50,143 nt of DNA from Chara braunii (lineage: Eukaryota > Streptophyta > Charophyceae > Charales > Characeae), in NCBI GenBank assembly GCA_003427395.1, contig BFEA01000266.1, positions 265,243 to 315,385 on the forward strand. Reading direction: 5' to 3'. The first letter of the stretch is position 1. Each line of letters starts with the position of its first letter. Made by a program: the position numbers and the translations under genes. Shown here piece by piece: positions 1 through 7,903 of this stretch. The notes under the pieces were generated by a model. The model was given only the letters and a program-made list of their open reading frames with translations, had not been told where the DNA came from and ran no database searches.

Positions 1-22
1 TCTCTCTCTCTCTCTCTCTCTC
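1..22. repeat. (TC)n microsatellite, cut by the window edge
   Basis: Pure CT dinucleotide run at the window start; its full length is unknown. Confidence 0.9.
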
Positions 23-79
23 GTGTTAGCTCTTAGTCTCATTGATTTGGCTACCTTAGGGCTGCGTTCCCCGCGCCCA

Positions 80-200
80 CGCAGTAGACAATTTGTAAAG
101 ACGTGCAGTTCAGGAAACTCAACACCATTTCTGCGCATCTCCGCAAAACCTTCCAGATTCAGGCGTTGAGATAGCTCAATGCTGCTAGTGGGACTTGGCC
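80..200. repeat. Truncated copy of the 614-775 foldback element
   Basis: The stretch from GTGCAGTTCAGGAAACTCAA to GTGGGACTTGGCCCC matches the right half of the foldback at 614-775 with scattered substitutions. The left arm is missing, so this is a half element. Confidence 0.7.
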
Positions 201-318
201 CCGGAGTGCCAGGATCATACCGGAAAAAGAAAAGAATACAAAATAGAAAGATTCGTCATTTATTTCCCCCCAAAAGCAAAAAATCGTAATCTACGGACAA
301 TAATATCTCTTTAATTAA

Positions 319-411
319 GGGCCAGATCCCACTAGCCCCTATTGGTCATTTCGGACCGTTGATCTTCGGAATCATGAAAAATGAATAATCCAGGGTAGTG
401 GGATCTGACCC
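319..411. mobile_element. Tourist-like MITE, 93 bp, with TAA target duplication
   Basis: The ends are inverted: GGGCCAGATCCCACT at the left and AGTGGGATCTGACCC at the right. A TAA triplet flanks both sides (316-318 and 412-414). Three-bp TWA duplications and GGG/GGC termini are typical of PIF/Harbinger Tourist MITEs. The interior TTGATCTTC motif recurs in the element at 12404-12498. It has no coding capacity. Confidence 0.75.
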
Positions 412-613
412 TAATATAGTAATATCTCTGCTGAAATAAAACGACAAATGGGGAACGGATTCCGGGGCCTTGTCCCACTACCGCGGTTCAGTTTATGTTT
501 CGTGTATTTTTCAACGTGGTCACATCGTAGCCGTGGAATCTTCTGGTCGGACGGCCGGGAGCCCTGCATACTTGAAACCAGAACTAAACCTCGACAAGTG
601 GGGCATGGCTCTT

Positions 614-775
614 GGCCAAGTCCAAACAGCAGCGTTGAGCTACCTCAACGCCTGAATCTGGACGTGTTTGTGGAGATGTGCAGTTCAGGAAACTCAACAC
701 CATTTCTGCACACCTCCGCAATAGCGTCCACATTCTGGCGTTGAGGTAGCTCAACGCTGCTAGTGGGACTTGGCC
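614..775. mobile_element. Foldback (MITE-like) element, 162 bp
   Basis: The two halves are inverted copies of about 70 bp. The left arm starts GGCCAAGTCC and includes GCGTTGAGCTACCTCAACGC. The right arm carries GCGTTGAGGTAGCTCAACGC and ends GGGACTTGGCC. They are joined by a ~20-bp spacer (TTCAGGAAACTCAACACC). Its transcript would form one long hairpin. A truncated relative lies at 80-200. Confidence 0.75.
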
Positions 776-883
776 CCCGGGACTTTCTTGGCCTCGCCTG
801 TGCGATAGATGGAGGCATTCGGACACGGACAAGCTGCGCGTCTGTAGTGTAGCAGGCATTCCGGGAAGTTGCGCCTTTGCGCC

Positions 884-935
884 TCTTTTTTTGTTTTTTT
901 TGTTTTTCTTGTTTTTTTTTCGTTTTTTTTTTAAA
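884..935. repeat. T-rich low-complexity tract
   Basis: Runs of T broken by single G or C. Predicted peptides across it are phenylalanine runs and are not real genes. Confidence 0.8.
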
Positions 936-1084
936 ATTCAAAAAGCTATATGTTCTTCTCCTCACACTACCTATACCTACCTACCTACCACTACTCCAGT
1001 GTAGGCACACGGGGAACGACGTAGCAGCCAGAACCGTCTTCACGATAGAACATGCGGGGGCTGCTCCGGACCTGCGCCATTCAC

Positions 1085-1180
1085 CGTCACCAAATGTGTG
1101 TGCAAAATGCCAAAATGACAATGAATTTCTCCTGGAACATAGGAAGATACACTGCCATATTATATTTTGTTTTGTGTCTT
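1085..1180. mobile_element. Degenerate copy of the 1550/2806 MITE family
   Basis: The core AATGAATTTCTCCTGGAACA followed by GGAAGATACACTGCCAT matches the reverse complement of the interior of the element at 2806-2923 (TTCCGCTAAAACATGG, AAAGATACACCGCCAT). The terminal repeats are too degraded to place the ends. Confidence 0.45.
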
Positions 1181-1246
1181 TTTCTGCTCTCAGGCGCCAC
1201 GGAGAGTCGGTTCGGCGTCGCGCGGGGTCGCGCCACGCGGTCGGAC

Positions 1247-1364
1247 GGGCATACTCGTACTACTTGCAGCACGTTGTATTCTAATGTAGATGGGATTGCG
1301 GAGAGATTCATCCTCCTGTGGCGCGGCGGTATACATTTAGGAAAGTGCTCGTGTGAGTATGCCC
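1247..1364. mobile_element. Short TIR element, 118 bp (GGGCATACTC ends)
   Basis: It begins GGGCATACTCGTAC and ends CTCGTGTGAGTATGCCC, an imperfect terminal inverted repeat. The string CTCGTGTGAGTATGCCCT recurs at about 47708-47724, so this end belongs to a dispersed repeat. No clear target duplication. Confidence 0.5.
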
Positions 1365-1427
1365 TTTGTTGATTCGTTCATTGATTGATTGTGATGAGAG
1401 GCATTTGGGGATTCTGTTCACGTTCAA

Positions 1428-1508
1428 AATCCCCGCCCCTAAAAAAAATAAAAAAATCCCCGCCCCCCGAAAAAAAAAAAAAAAAAAAAAAAAATCCCCG
1501 CCCGGCGG
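1428..1508. repeat. A-rich tract alternating with ATCCCCGCCC blocks
   Basis: Three ATCCCCGCCC blocks are separated by A runs of up to ~23. Assembly length is unreliable in such homopolymers. Confidence 0.7.
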
Positions 1509-1549
1509 GGCTCGGTCCCCACCCCCCCATTTTCGTTGTTTCGTTGCAG

Positions 1550-1671
1550 GGGCGTCGCCACACCAGTCTTGAAATGTGCAGATTGAGAATGAACTTCCCG
1601 CTAGAACATGACCAGATGCGCCTGCCAAGTTTTTGTCGTTTTCGCATTTCGACAGTGGTGTGGCGAGGCCC
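1550..1671. mobile_element. MITE, 122 bp (family of 2806-2923)
   Basis: The left end GGGCGTCGCCACACCA and the right end TGGTGTGGCGAGGCC are inverted repeats. The interior AATGAACTTCCCGCTAGAACA corresponds to the interior of the elements at 1085 and 2806. Non-coding. Confidence 0.65.
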
Positions 1672-1699
1672 TCCACATAGGAGGCTACCACGAAGAGGA

Positions 1700-2280
1700 T
1701 GGCGGGCGCCCAAGGACCATGGATTGATTGATGACGAAATCGACGGTCTCTAAATGCCCATCAGTCACTTCGTGGTAGCCTCCTACAACGGAAACGGAAA
1801 GGCGCAGGTGGGACCGAGCGCCCTTGCACTTGCAGAGCGCGCGGTAGGGACTGGCAAAGGCGGCGCAGGGGTGCGCCGCGATCGGTCGCCGCGGGGGCCT
1901 ATCCGCAACACAATCCCCGCCGATATCTGGCCTTCGCTCCGGCGAGGCGCGGGGCGTAAGAAAACACAGCGCGGGAGCGAGGGGAGGCAGGCGGGAGCCA
2001 GGGGCGACGGCGCTGTAAGGAGCCAGGCGGACCGCGAGGCGCGGCGGGTTGGAGGGGAGGCAGGCGGGAGCTACCTAGCAAGGTGCACGCACGGCGAAAC
2101 CAGCCACGTTTTTGAATGAGCGTTGTGGGGTGGCGAACGCAGCGCGAAGTTTTGCGTATGAATGAATTGTCTCCATTTTTTGGGACAGATGCATGTGCGC
2201 ACCCCGACAAAACTCAACATAAACTCCGGCAGACGCACAGATACGTTCAACCTTTGAGCCAGCTACACTACCTAGCGCAC
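1700..2280. other. GC-rich interval without a recognisable gene
   Basis: CpG-rich sequence. A 20-bp string GAGGGGAGGCAGGCGGGAGC occurs twice (about 1979 and 2052). Open frames on both strands have biased, non-protein-like composition. Possibly an old promoter or LTR fragment; nothing supports a specific call. Confidence 0.4.
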
Positions 2281-2282
2281 AC

Positions 2283-2335
2283 GAGAGAGAGAGAGAGAGA
2301 GAGAGAGAGGAGCGCTCCCGGAGAAGCACAGACTC

Positions 2336-2383
<48 letters not shown>

Positions 2384-2463
2384 CTCCCGGAGAAGCACAG
2401 ACACGTGAGAGAGAGAGCGAGAGAGAGAGAGAGAGAGGTGCGTTCCCGGAGAAGCACAGACAC

Positions 2464-2520
<57 letters not shown>
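2283..2520. repeat. Compound (GA)n minisatellite with a conserved spacer
   Basis: Four (GA)n blocks are separated by a near-identical spacer (CCCGGAGAAGCACAGACACG, with small variations). The units are spaced about 60 bp apart. Long ORFs here are low-complexity Arg/Glu or Ser/Leu artefacts. Confidence 0.85.
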
Positions 2521-2522
<2 letters not shown>

Positions 2523-2594
2523 GACGGATATGGCGTCGATGGAAATGCGGGAAGCAAACGGTGGAGATTGCTTGTCAGAGACTGCGAGCTCAGG

Positions 2595-2695
2595 TTTGGC
2601 GGCAGCGATGGAAATGACGCGAAAAATGGGTGTCTCGCAAGCAGAGGGAAATGGCGCGAAAAATGACATGTCAGTGGACGTGAGTGGGCGGGAAA
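2595..2695. promoter_or_regulatory. Cluster of four E2F-like sites
   Basis: TTTGGCGG (2595-2602), ACGCGAAAAA (2617-2626), TGGCGCGAAAAA (2652-2663) and GGGCGGGAAA (2686-2695) each match the E2F/DP consensus TTTSSCGC or its complement. Four in 100 bp exceeds casual expectation in this composition. No gene follows: a T run and a MITE lie immediately downstream. It may be a transposon-borne site cluster. Confidence 0.4.
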
Positions 2696-2805
2696 CACAC
2701 GAAGAGGGAGGGGTACGTTTTTTTTTTTTTTTTTTGTTTTTTACCTGACCAGATACGTTGAATATGGGTGTTGTGTTGTTGGCGCGCCTTTTGCCTGCCC
2801 TCCGA

Positions 2806-2923
2806 GCCTCGCTCCGCTACTCTCGACATGCACAAAAGACCCAATTCATGGCGGTGTATCTTTCCATGTTTTAGCGGAAGATTCACTCTCGTTTTGCACA
2901 TTTCGAGAGTAGTGGAGCGAGGC
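2806..2923. mobile_element. MITE, 118 bp (GCCTCGCTCC ends)
   Basis: The left end GCCTCGCTCCGCTACTCTCG and the right end CGAGAGTAGTGGAGCGAGGC are a near-perfect TIR of more than 20 bp. A related interior is present in the elements at 1085-1180 and 1550-1671, and an isolated end lies at 4109-4132. Non-coding. Confidence 0.8.
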
Positions 2924-3090
2924 GCCACTTGTGCACACCGCACACGCACGCGGGCACATTGTTGGTCACGTGTATGCATGTTGTACACGTCTTTGGTTGT
3001 GCTCTTCCTTTGGGAGAAGAAGGGGTTATCCTCTTGTCCTCCTTCCTCCTTTGATCTCGTCGTTATTCCTACACGTGTGCACCTACGCGT

Positions 3091-3196
3091 CGTCTTCAAC
3101 CGAATAAAACGCCCGGTCATTATCGCTGCTGCATCTGGTCTGGAAGTTGCCCCAAATACAGCTATAATGACCGGGCGTTCTATTCGAGTGAAGACG
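3091..3196. mobile_element. MITE, ~106 bp (CGTCTTCA ends)
   Basis: The left arm reads CGTCTTCAACCGAATAAAAC then GCCCGGTCATTAT. The right arm is its inverse, ATAATGACCGGGC then TTCTATTCGAGTGAAGACG. A ~35-bp loop separates the arms. A second copy is at 4844-4960. The TIR may extend a few bases further (ACGTGT on both sides). Confidence 0.8.
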
Positions 3197-3342
3197 TGTA
3201 GGACACGTCTGCTTATCGGACACGTGTCCGGTTGTCCGTTCGTGATGCTAATAGGCAGCAGCATGTCTTTAATTGATTTTTTTCTTCTTCTAATAATTGG
3301 ATTTAATTGATTCGAAGGATGTGATCTTAGATCGTGCAGCCA

Positions 3343-3380
3343 ACCCCCCCCCCCCCAAAAAAAAAAAAAAAAAAAAAAAA
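3343..3380. repeat. Poly-C followed by poly-A
   Basis: Homopolymers of about 13 C and 24 A. No signal beyond low complexity. Confidence 0.85.
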
Positions 3381-3544
3381 TCCAAAAAATCTGAAAAAAA
3401 CTATGTGTTATGCATAAGGATAAACTAAACAACATTTGCCTCAACTGTACATCCAAATTCTTTACCAAATTGGAAATAAAAATCAAATACTAAAAATAAA
3501 TAATAATAATGAAAACTAAAAAAAATCAAACGAGAATGAAATTA

Positions 3545-3776
3545 TTGAGTGGGCGAGCACGTTTTTGACACCCCCATCTTTGGCGATTTTTCATTTTGTT
3601 TTGGCTGCGACATAATAGACAATCTACAAATAAAGTTTGAAAAAATAATAATCTCTTTCATGCCCCGAAATAAAGGAAAAACAGAAAGTGAAAAGAGAGA
3701 AAAAGCAAATTAGTGAGTGGGAAAGCAAGTTTTGACACCACCATCTTTGATAATTTTTCTTTTTTTTTTGGCTGGA
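3545..3776. repeat. Pair of ~60-bp direct repeats in AT-rich DNA
   Basis: The block from GTGGGCGAGCACG to GTTTTGGCTG (about 3550-3609) recurs at about 3715-3771 with the shared string CACCATCTTTG. The DNA between is AT-rich and non-coding. Possibly the tail of an unrecognised repeat family. Confidence 0.55.
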
Positions 3777-4023
3777 CAGAATGGCTTCAAAATTAAGAGG
3801 GATATACCTTACATCCCAAAGAACTCACAAACAAATTTTCAGAAGAAAATAATAATATTTAGGTGCCAAAATATTTTTTTGCGGGGTCCGAACCCCTTTC
3901 CCTTGACGTTCGGGCCCCGTACGGGGACCCGAACGCCCGAACGTTCGGGGGTCAGCTTAGGGGCCTCCGTACGTTCGGCCTGGCAACCCTGAAGTAATCT
4001 ATATTCTTCTCTCAATCTAGTTC

Positions 4024-4109
4024 ATCTTTCTTGGTAGTACCCATCTATCTCATCCTCTCACTACCTCTTTCTTGGTAGTAAGCATCTATCTCATCCTCTC
4101 ACTACCTGT
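4024..4109. repeat. Two-unit tandem repeat, ~42-bp period
   Basis: TTTCTTGGTAGTA followed by CATCTATCTCATCCTCTCAC occurs twice in tandem, directly before the MITE-end fragment at 4109-4132. Confidence 0.75.
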
Positions 4110-4132
4110 CGAGAGTAGTGGAGCGAGGCCCA
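4109..4132. mobile_element. Isolated MITE terminal repeat (2806 family)
   Basis: TCGAGAGTAGTGGAGCGAGG matches the right end of the element at 2806-2923. No partner end is visible within 200 bp. Confidence 0.5.
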
Positions 4133-4183
4133 ATGACTGGATTGGATGCGACTCGATACAATTAGCGTACCAGAACCCTTGGT

Positions 4184-4490
4184 ACAGAACCCCTTCCTGG
4201 ACCAGACTGGACCCTTCTGGCTCACTGGACCAGACTGGGCCCTTCTTCCATACTGGACCAGATTGGACCATTCTGGCTTACTGGACCAAACTGGACCCTG
4301 CTGCCTTACTGGATCAAACTGGACCCTTCTGCCTTACTGGACCAGACTGCACCCTTATGCTGGACCCCATATTTCCCGAATTCTAACCAAGACCTATGCT
4401 ACCTGGACCAGGAATCTATGCTACCTGGTCCAGGAACCTATGCTATCTGGACCAGACTGGACCCTTCTGCCTTACTGGATCCCATATTTC
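4184..4490. repeat. Minisatellite, ~27-bp unit (CTGGACCAGACTGGACCC)
   Basis: About ten degenerate units built on TACTGGACCAGACTGGACCC plus a TTCTGCCT variant. The 3' half has shorter CTACCTGGACCAGGAA units. Peptides across it are low-complexity and not genes. Confidence 0.85.
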
Positions 4491-4843
4491 CGGAATTCTA
4501 ACCAAGAAAAAAAAAAAAAAATCTAACCAAGAAAAGATTGACAACTACCAAAACCCTTCCTTAACCCTCTGACACTACAGTGCTGACGTCTCAGGATTGC
4601 ATGATCCCTTCGGCCATCCCGGTTTTGAGCTCCAATGTCGAAACGTAGTTCACGGCGCTTGATTATCTCTACTGTTTGAACCTGTTTCAGCTTCTTCTAC
4701 CTTTAGGTTGCCCTTCTCTTCCACTCATAGAGAGATGGTTAATGGAAGGCCCAAAATTTGGGGGGGTTCGCCGCATCACAACAAGCAATGTCGTTGAAAA
4801 TTTGCGAACAAACAATTAATGTGATCTTCCAAAGGGAAAACTA

Positions 4844-4960
4844 CCACTTCTGTCTTCACCAGAATAAAACACCTGGTCATTATCACTGCATTTGATGCAG
4901 CTTTCAATCCAGATGCGGCAACGACGACCGGCGGGCTTTCTATTCGGGTGAAGACAGTGG
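4844..4960. mobile_element. MITE, second copy of the 3091-3196 family
   Basis: The left arm CTGTCTTCACCAGAATAAAA and the right arm CTATTCGGGTGAAGACAG are inverted. CCAC lies outside the left arm and GTGG outside the right, so the TIR may extend. The interior differs from copy 1, as expected for a diverging family. Confidence 0.75.
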
Positions 4961-5094
4961 TCGCACGGGGCAATAACTTAGAAGCATGAGAATCGGAATA
5001 CCATGTGTGGATACGAGGGAGCACAGACTCGATGACACATATGACATGGCATCCTTAGAACCAACTATTTTGTTTAACGGGAAACTATGCAGCG

Positions 5095-5254
5095 GTCACG
5101 AAAAGAGTTTGAAATTACACTTTGGGCAACAAACAGTTTCAAATTGCACTTCCAGCAATGTATACAAGCTAGCATTCTGGTCAGGTAGGGTTACGTGGGG
5201 GTGCGTTTTGTTCAGGGGAACGGCTAAAGTGTAATTTCAAACTGTTTTTGTGAC
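5095..5254. mobile_element. MITE, 160 bp (GTCAC ends)
   Basis: The left end GTCACGAAAAGAGTTTGAAA then TTACACTTT is matched by the inverted right end AAAGTGTAA then TTTCAAACTGTTTTTGTGAC. The TIR is ~29 bp with two mismatches. It lies just 5' of the truncated Gypsy copy 1. Confidence 0.8.
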
Positions 5255-5300
5255 TGTACTGAAGTTACCCCTTCGTCTAAACTTTAAATCCGTTCAGGGT

Positions 5301-5340
5301 TGTATGGATACCACTGATATTGTATGGATACCACTGATAT
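5301..5340. repeat. 20-bp tandem duplication at the Gypsy copy 1 truncation point
   Basis: TGTATGGATACCACTGATAT occurs twice head to tail. Copy 2 has one counterpart (about 18132-18152). The duplication marks the 5' breakpoint of copy 1. Confidence 0.85.
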
Positions 5341-6307
5341 TGTCGTTCCCCCTGGACCTAATAGCTGTGAGTATTCAATTCTACTGGTATTCGTAGACCA
5401 TTTCTCGAAATGGATCGAGGCCTATCCCTGCAAGACGCGACAAGCCGCCGAAATCGCGCGATACGTCAACCGTTTTCTCAGGATGCACCTGGACACCGAG
5501 GAGATCCTGACGGACAATGGGGCAGAATTTAGAGGAGAAGTCTTGAGGAATTTAGTCTTACACGGTGTCTCCATCCGCAACACCGCTCTCCACATGTCGC
5601 AATCTAACGGATTGGTGGAGAACGCCAATCGGGTGATTAAGACCGCTTTGCGATGCAATATCGCGGCAAATTACACGAGGCCTTGGCCCGATATCGTGGA
5701 CCATATCCTGGCTATCCACTGGGGGACACCCCACAAATCCACGGGCCTGACCCGCTTCCTGCTACGGACCAATAGCCTACCCTGTGTAGCCCTACCGAGC
5801 CTAAAGGATGAGACGGCCCTTCTGCGACGGACCACGAGGGGGACGGTTAGGGATAAGGCCCAACGCCACCTAGAGCTGATGGACAAGGTCCTCCCCCGAC
5901 TGGCCCGAAAAAGACAACGAGTGACAGAACTGGCCCATGGGAGACAGGTCATGAGTTATGAGGCCCGGAATGGGAACGTTGGGCCTCGGCCCCAATATAA
6001 ATTAGGGGACATCGTGCAGGTGAGGAAATGTGTTCGCCAAGGCAAGTTAGCGCCACGATTCTTCAGTCGGTTTCTCGTGGTCGAGCTTGGTCCCAGTGGG
6101 GTGAACACGGTGCGGCTTGCGCCAGAGGTGTCGGGGAGTCGATCGGCTCGTCCGATCGTTCGACACGTGTCCTACCTCCGTCCTCTCCCCTCTTCCCTTT
6201 CTCCTCCATCATCTGCATCGTCCCTCGGCCAAGACGAGGACGACGACTCGCGAGAATCCTCCTTTCTCTCTCAACCATCGTCCTCGACCCCGCCTCCATC
6301 GCCATGA
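5304..6307 (+). pseudogene. Ty3/Gypsy integrase, 5'-truncated (copy 1)
   Basis: C-terminal part of a Gypsy Pol polyprotein. Integrase inserts element cDNA into host DNA. The core begins at DTTDIV, with FVDHFSKWIEAYP, LTDNGAEF (second Asp) and SNGLVENANR (third, Glu), giving the DDE triad pattern. A C-terminal GPY/F-like fold follows (PQYKLGDIVQVRK, then VVELGPSGVNTVRL and RHVSYLRPLP), then an S/P/D-rich tail. The frame is open for 327 codons from the ATG at 5324. Protease, RT, RNase H and the zinc-binding HHCC domain are absent, so the copy is 5'-truncated. The stop TGA (6305-6307) overlaps the ATG of ORF2 (6304). Closely similar to copy 2 at 18124-19657. Confidence 0.93.
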
Positions 6308-6783
6308 GCTTTTCGACGGAACAGGTGATCAGTGAACGTCTAATGGTACCCGGGGGAGCTTTCTCGGCGATCCGACAAGTACGGCATCCTCGGTTGAGTC
6401 TAGATCGTCTCCGATTCGCGGCCTTCTTCAATACGGCGGCCATCCACGCGGCGACAGAGTTTCAGTTCGGCCAGTCCGGGGTGGCACGAGTGTTGGCCGA
6501 GGTATCAGCCTTTTTGTATCTGTCCCCACCCAACGAGAGCCATGTGCCGATCATTGTCGTCTTTACAGGCAACATCACGACGCTGCATCCTGCACGGCAC
6601 ACCGCCATCCTCCGGCAGCTGCGAGACTGGGCAGCACGCATCACGACTGAGTGGGTGCGACTATTGGCTTGACCGCGCGATCACGCCGTAACAACGAACG
6701 ACATCAATCTTCAACTTCGGATCTCCTCCATCACGCCAGAAATCACCCTTTCTGTGCTTCGTCCCTTCGCTCGGCCTCAATGA
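6304..6783 (+). pseudogene. Gypsy extra ORF2, copy 1 (one in-frame stop)
   Basis: Unrecognised protein of ~159 codons, beginning at an ATG that overlaps the integrase stop by 4 nt (ATGA). It is homologous to the intact 160-aa ORF2 of copy 2: shared SAIRQVRHPR near residue 20, a LAE patch mid-protein, an ALWHTAI/ARHTAI region and an RPQ C-terminus. An in-frame TGA at 6670-6672 splits it, but the same frame stays open to TGA 6781-6783, giving nearly the same length as copy 2. That final stop overlaps the ATG of ORF3 (6780). No signal peptide or membrane helix is apparent, so it is not a typical env. Function unknown. Confidence 0.75.
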
Positions 6784-7903
6784 ACCGCCACCGCCTCTCT
6801 ACCTTCAGCCTCTCCTCTGACGTTCCCACGTTTTGGCAATCCGTTGCGGAAGCGTCCCTGTCCTTCACGATCAAGCCATTGGATGTGCCGATTCTAGACG
6901 CGGTCAAGTGGATGCAGTGGTGGCAAGCCTACGTGGCGCTCAGTTTTTCCCTCCTCGAGGTCCCCTTCCATTGGGCGGAACCCGCAGACAGGAGTGCGGA
7001 GGACGAGATCCCGGATGACGAGGTGGAATTGCTGCTCATCCAAGGGTGGAGAACGGACATGGAGGGAGATTTTTGGGGATCTTGTTCGGGGAAGTGCGCG
7101 ATGGCCATCTGAGTTCCATTATGGACGAGTTGCTGGTGCTTCTAACCCAAGTACTCGACGACCTGCCATTGGAGATCCTCTCACACTGTGACGAGAGACC
7201 AGGGACAGCCTTACTCGCTCGTACCCTGAAGCCGCATCTTCTTTGGTCCACCTATACGGAATTTGAGGAGGGTAGCTACTACTTACCCTCGAGAGGTGCA
7301 TACCTGAGCATCGACGTCACTGATCTCTCCACGTGGGACCCACTCATCCGGCGCGTTCGTATAGGAGAAACCAGTGAGGAGGCCGAAGAAGAGGAGGAAG
7401 AGGAAAGCGAGGAGGGCGGTCACCTTCAGTATACGAAAGGAGATACGACGCCGGAAGAGGAGGAATCGGGGGCCGAGTCAGACGATCCCGATTATCACGA
7501 ATCGGAGGACGCCGAGTCGGAAGAAGCCAGTTCAGGACGGGCGGAATCGGAGGAAGAAGAAGGTAGATCGGGGGAGTCAAGCGGTCCCGACGAGCTGAGC
7601 CGGGAAGAAAGAGAGGCTGTGGCGCAGAGGAAACAGGCAGCAGCAGAAGCAAAGCGGTTGATCGAAGAATCAGGAGGGTCACCACCGCAACTGCTGCAGG
7701 GCGATCCGACGCGCAATCCAGAACCGTCGCGGGAAGAAGACGAAAGAGATGGAGACGCCACCGCAGAGGGATCAAGGAGCCGGCGCCGACGAAGAAGTCA
7801 ATCGCCCTCCCAATCCTCCCTAATTCGACCCGTAGCCCTTCGTTTACGTCGAAATGAGGGCACACGGGCTTCATCCCCAGTCCTTATCCAGTCGTCCCCA
7901 TGA
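6780..7903 (+). pseudogene. Gypsy extra ORF3, copy 1: acidic/RS-like protein, one frameshift
   Basis: Unrecognised protein of about 374 codons. Order: a conserved N-terminal block (LSTF, PTFWQS, IKPLDVPILD); a central block (QGWRTDMEGD, then DDLPLEILS); a Glu/Asp/Ser-rich stretch of ~110 residues from about 7370; a conserved DPTRNPEP segment; and an Arg/Ser tail (SRSRRRRRSQSPSQSS). A single-base loss in a T run near 7070-7085 shifts the frame between GDFWG and ILFGEVR. Copy 2 keeps the corresponding residues in one frame there. The last 50 nt overlap ORF4 in another frame. Acidic plus RS tail would suit a nucleic-acid or chromatin-associated protein, which is inference. Confidence 0.72.

Noticed and set aside
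7344-7874. Minus-strand ORF opposite ORF3
   Set aside because: Shadow of the Glu-rich codons; Ser/Leu/Pro-rich and not supported by copy 2.
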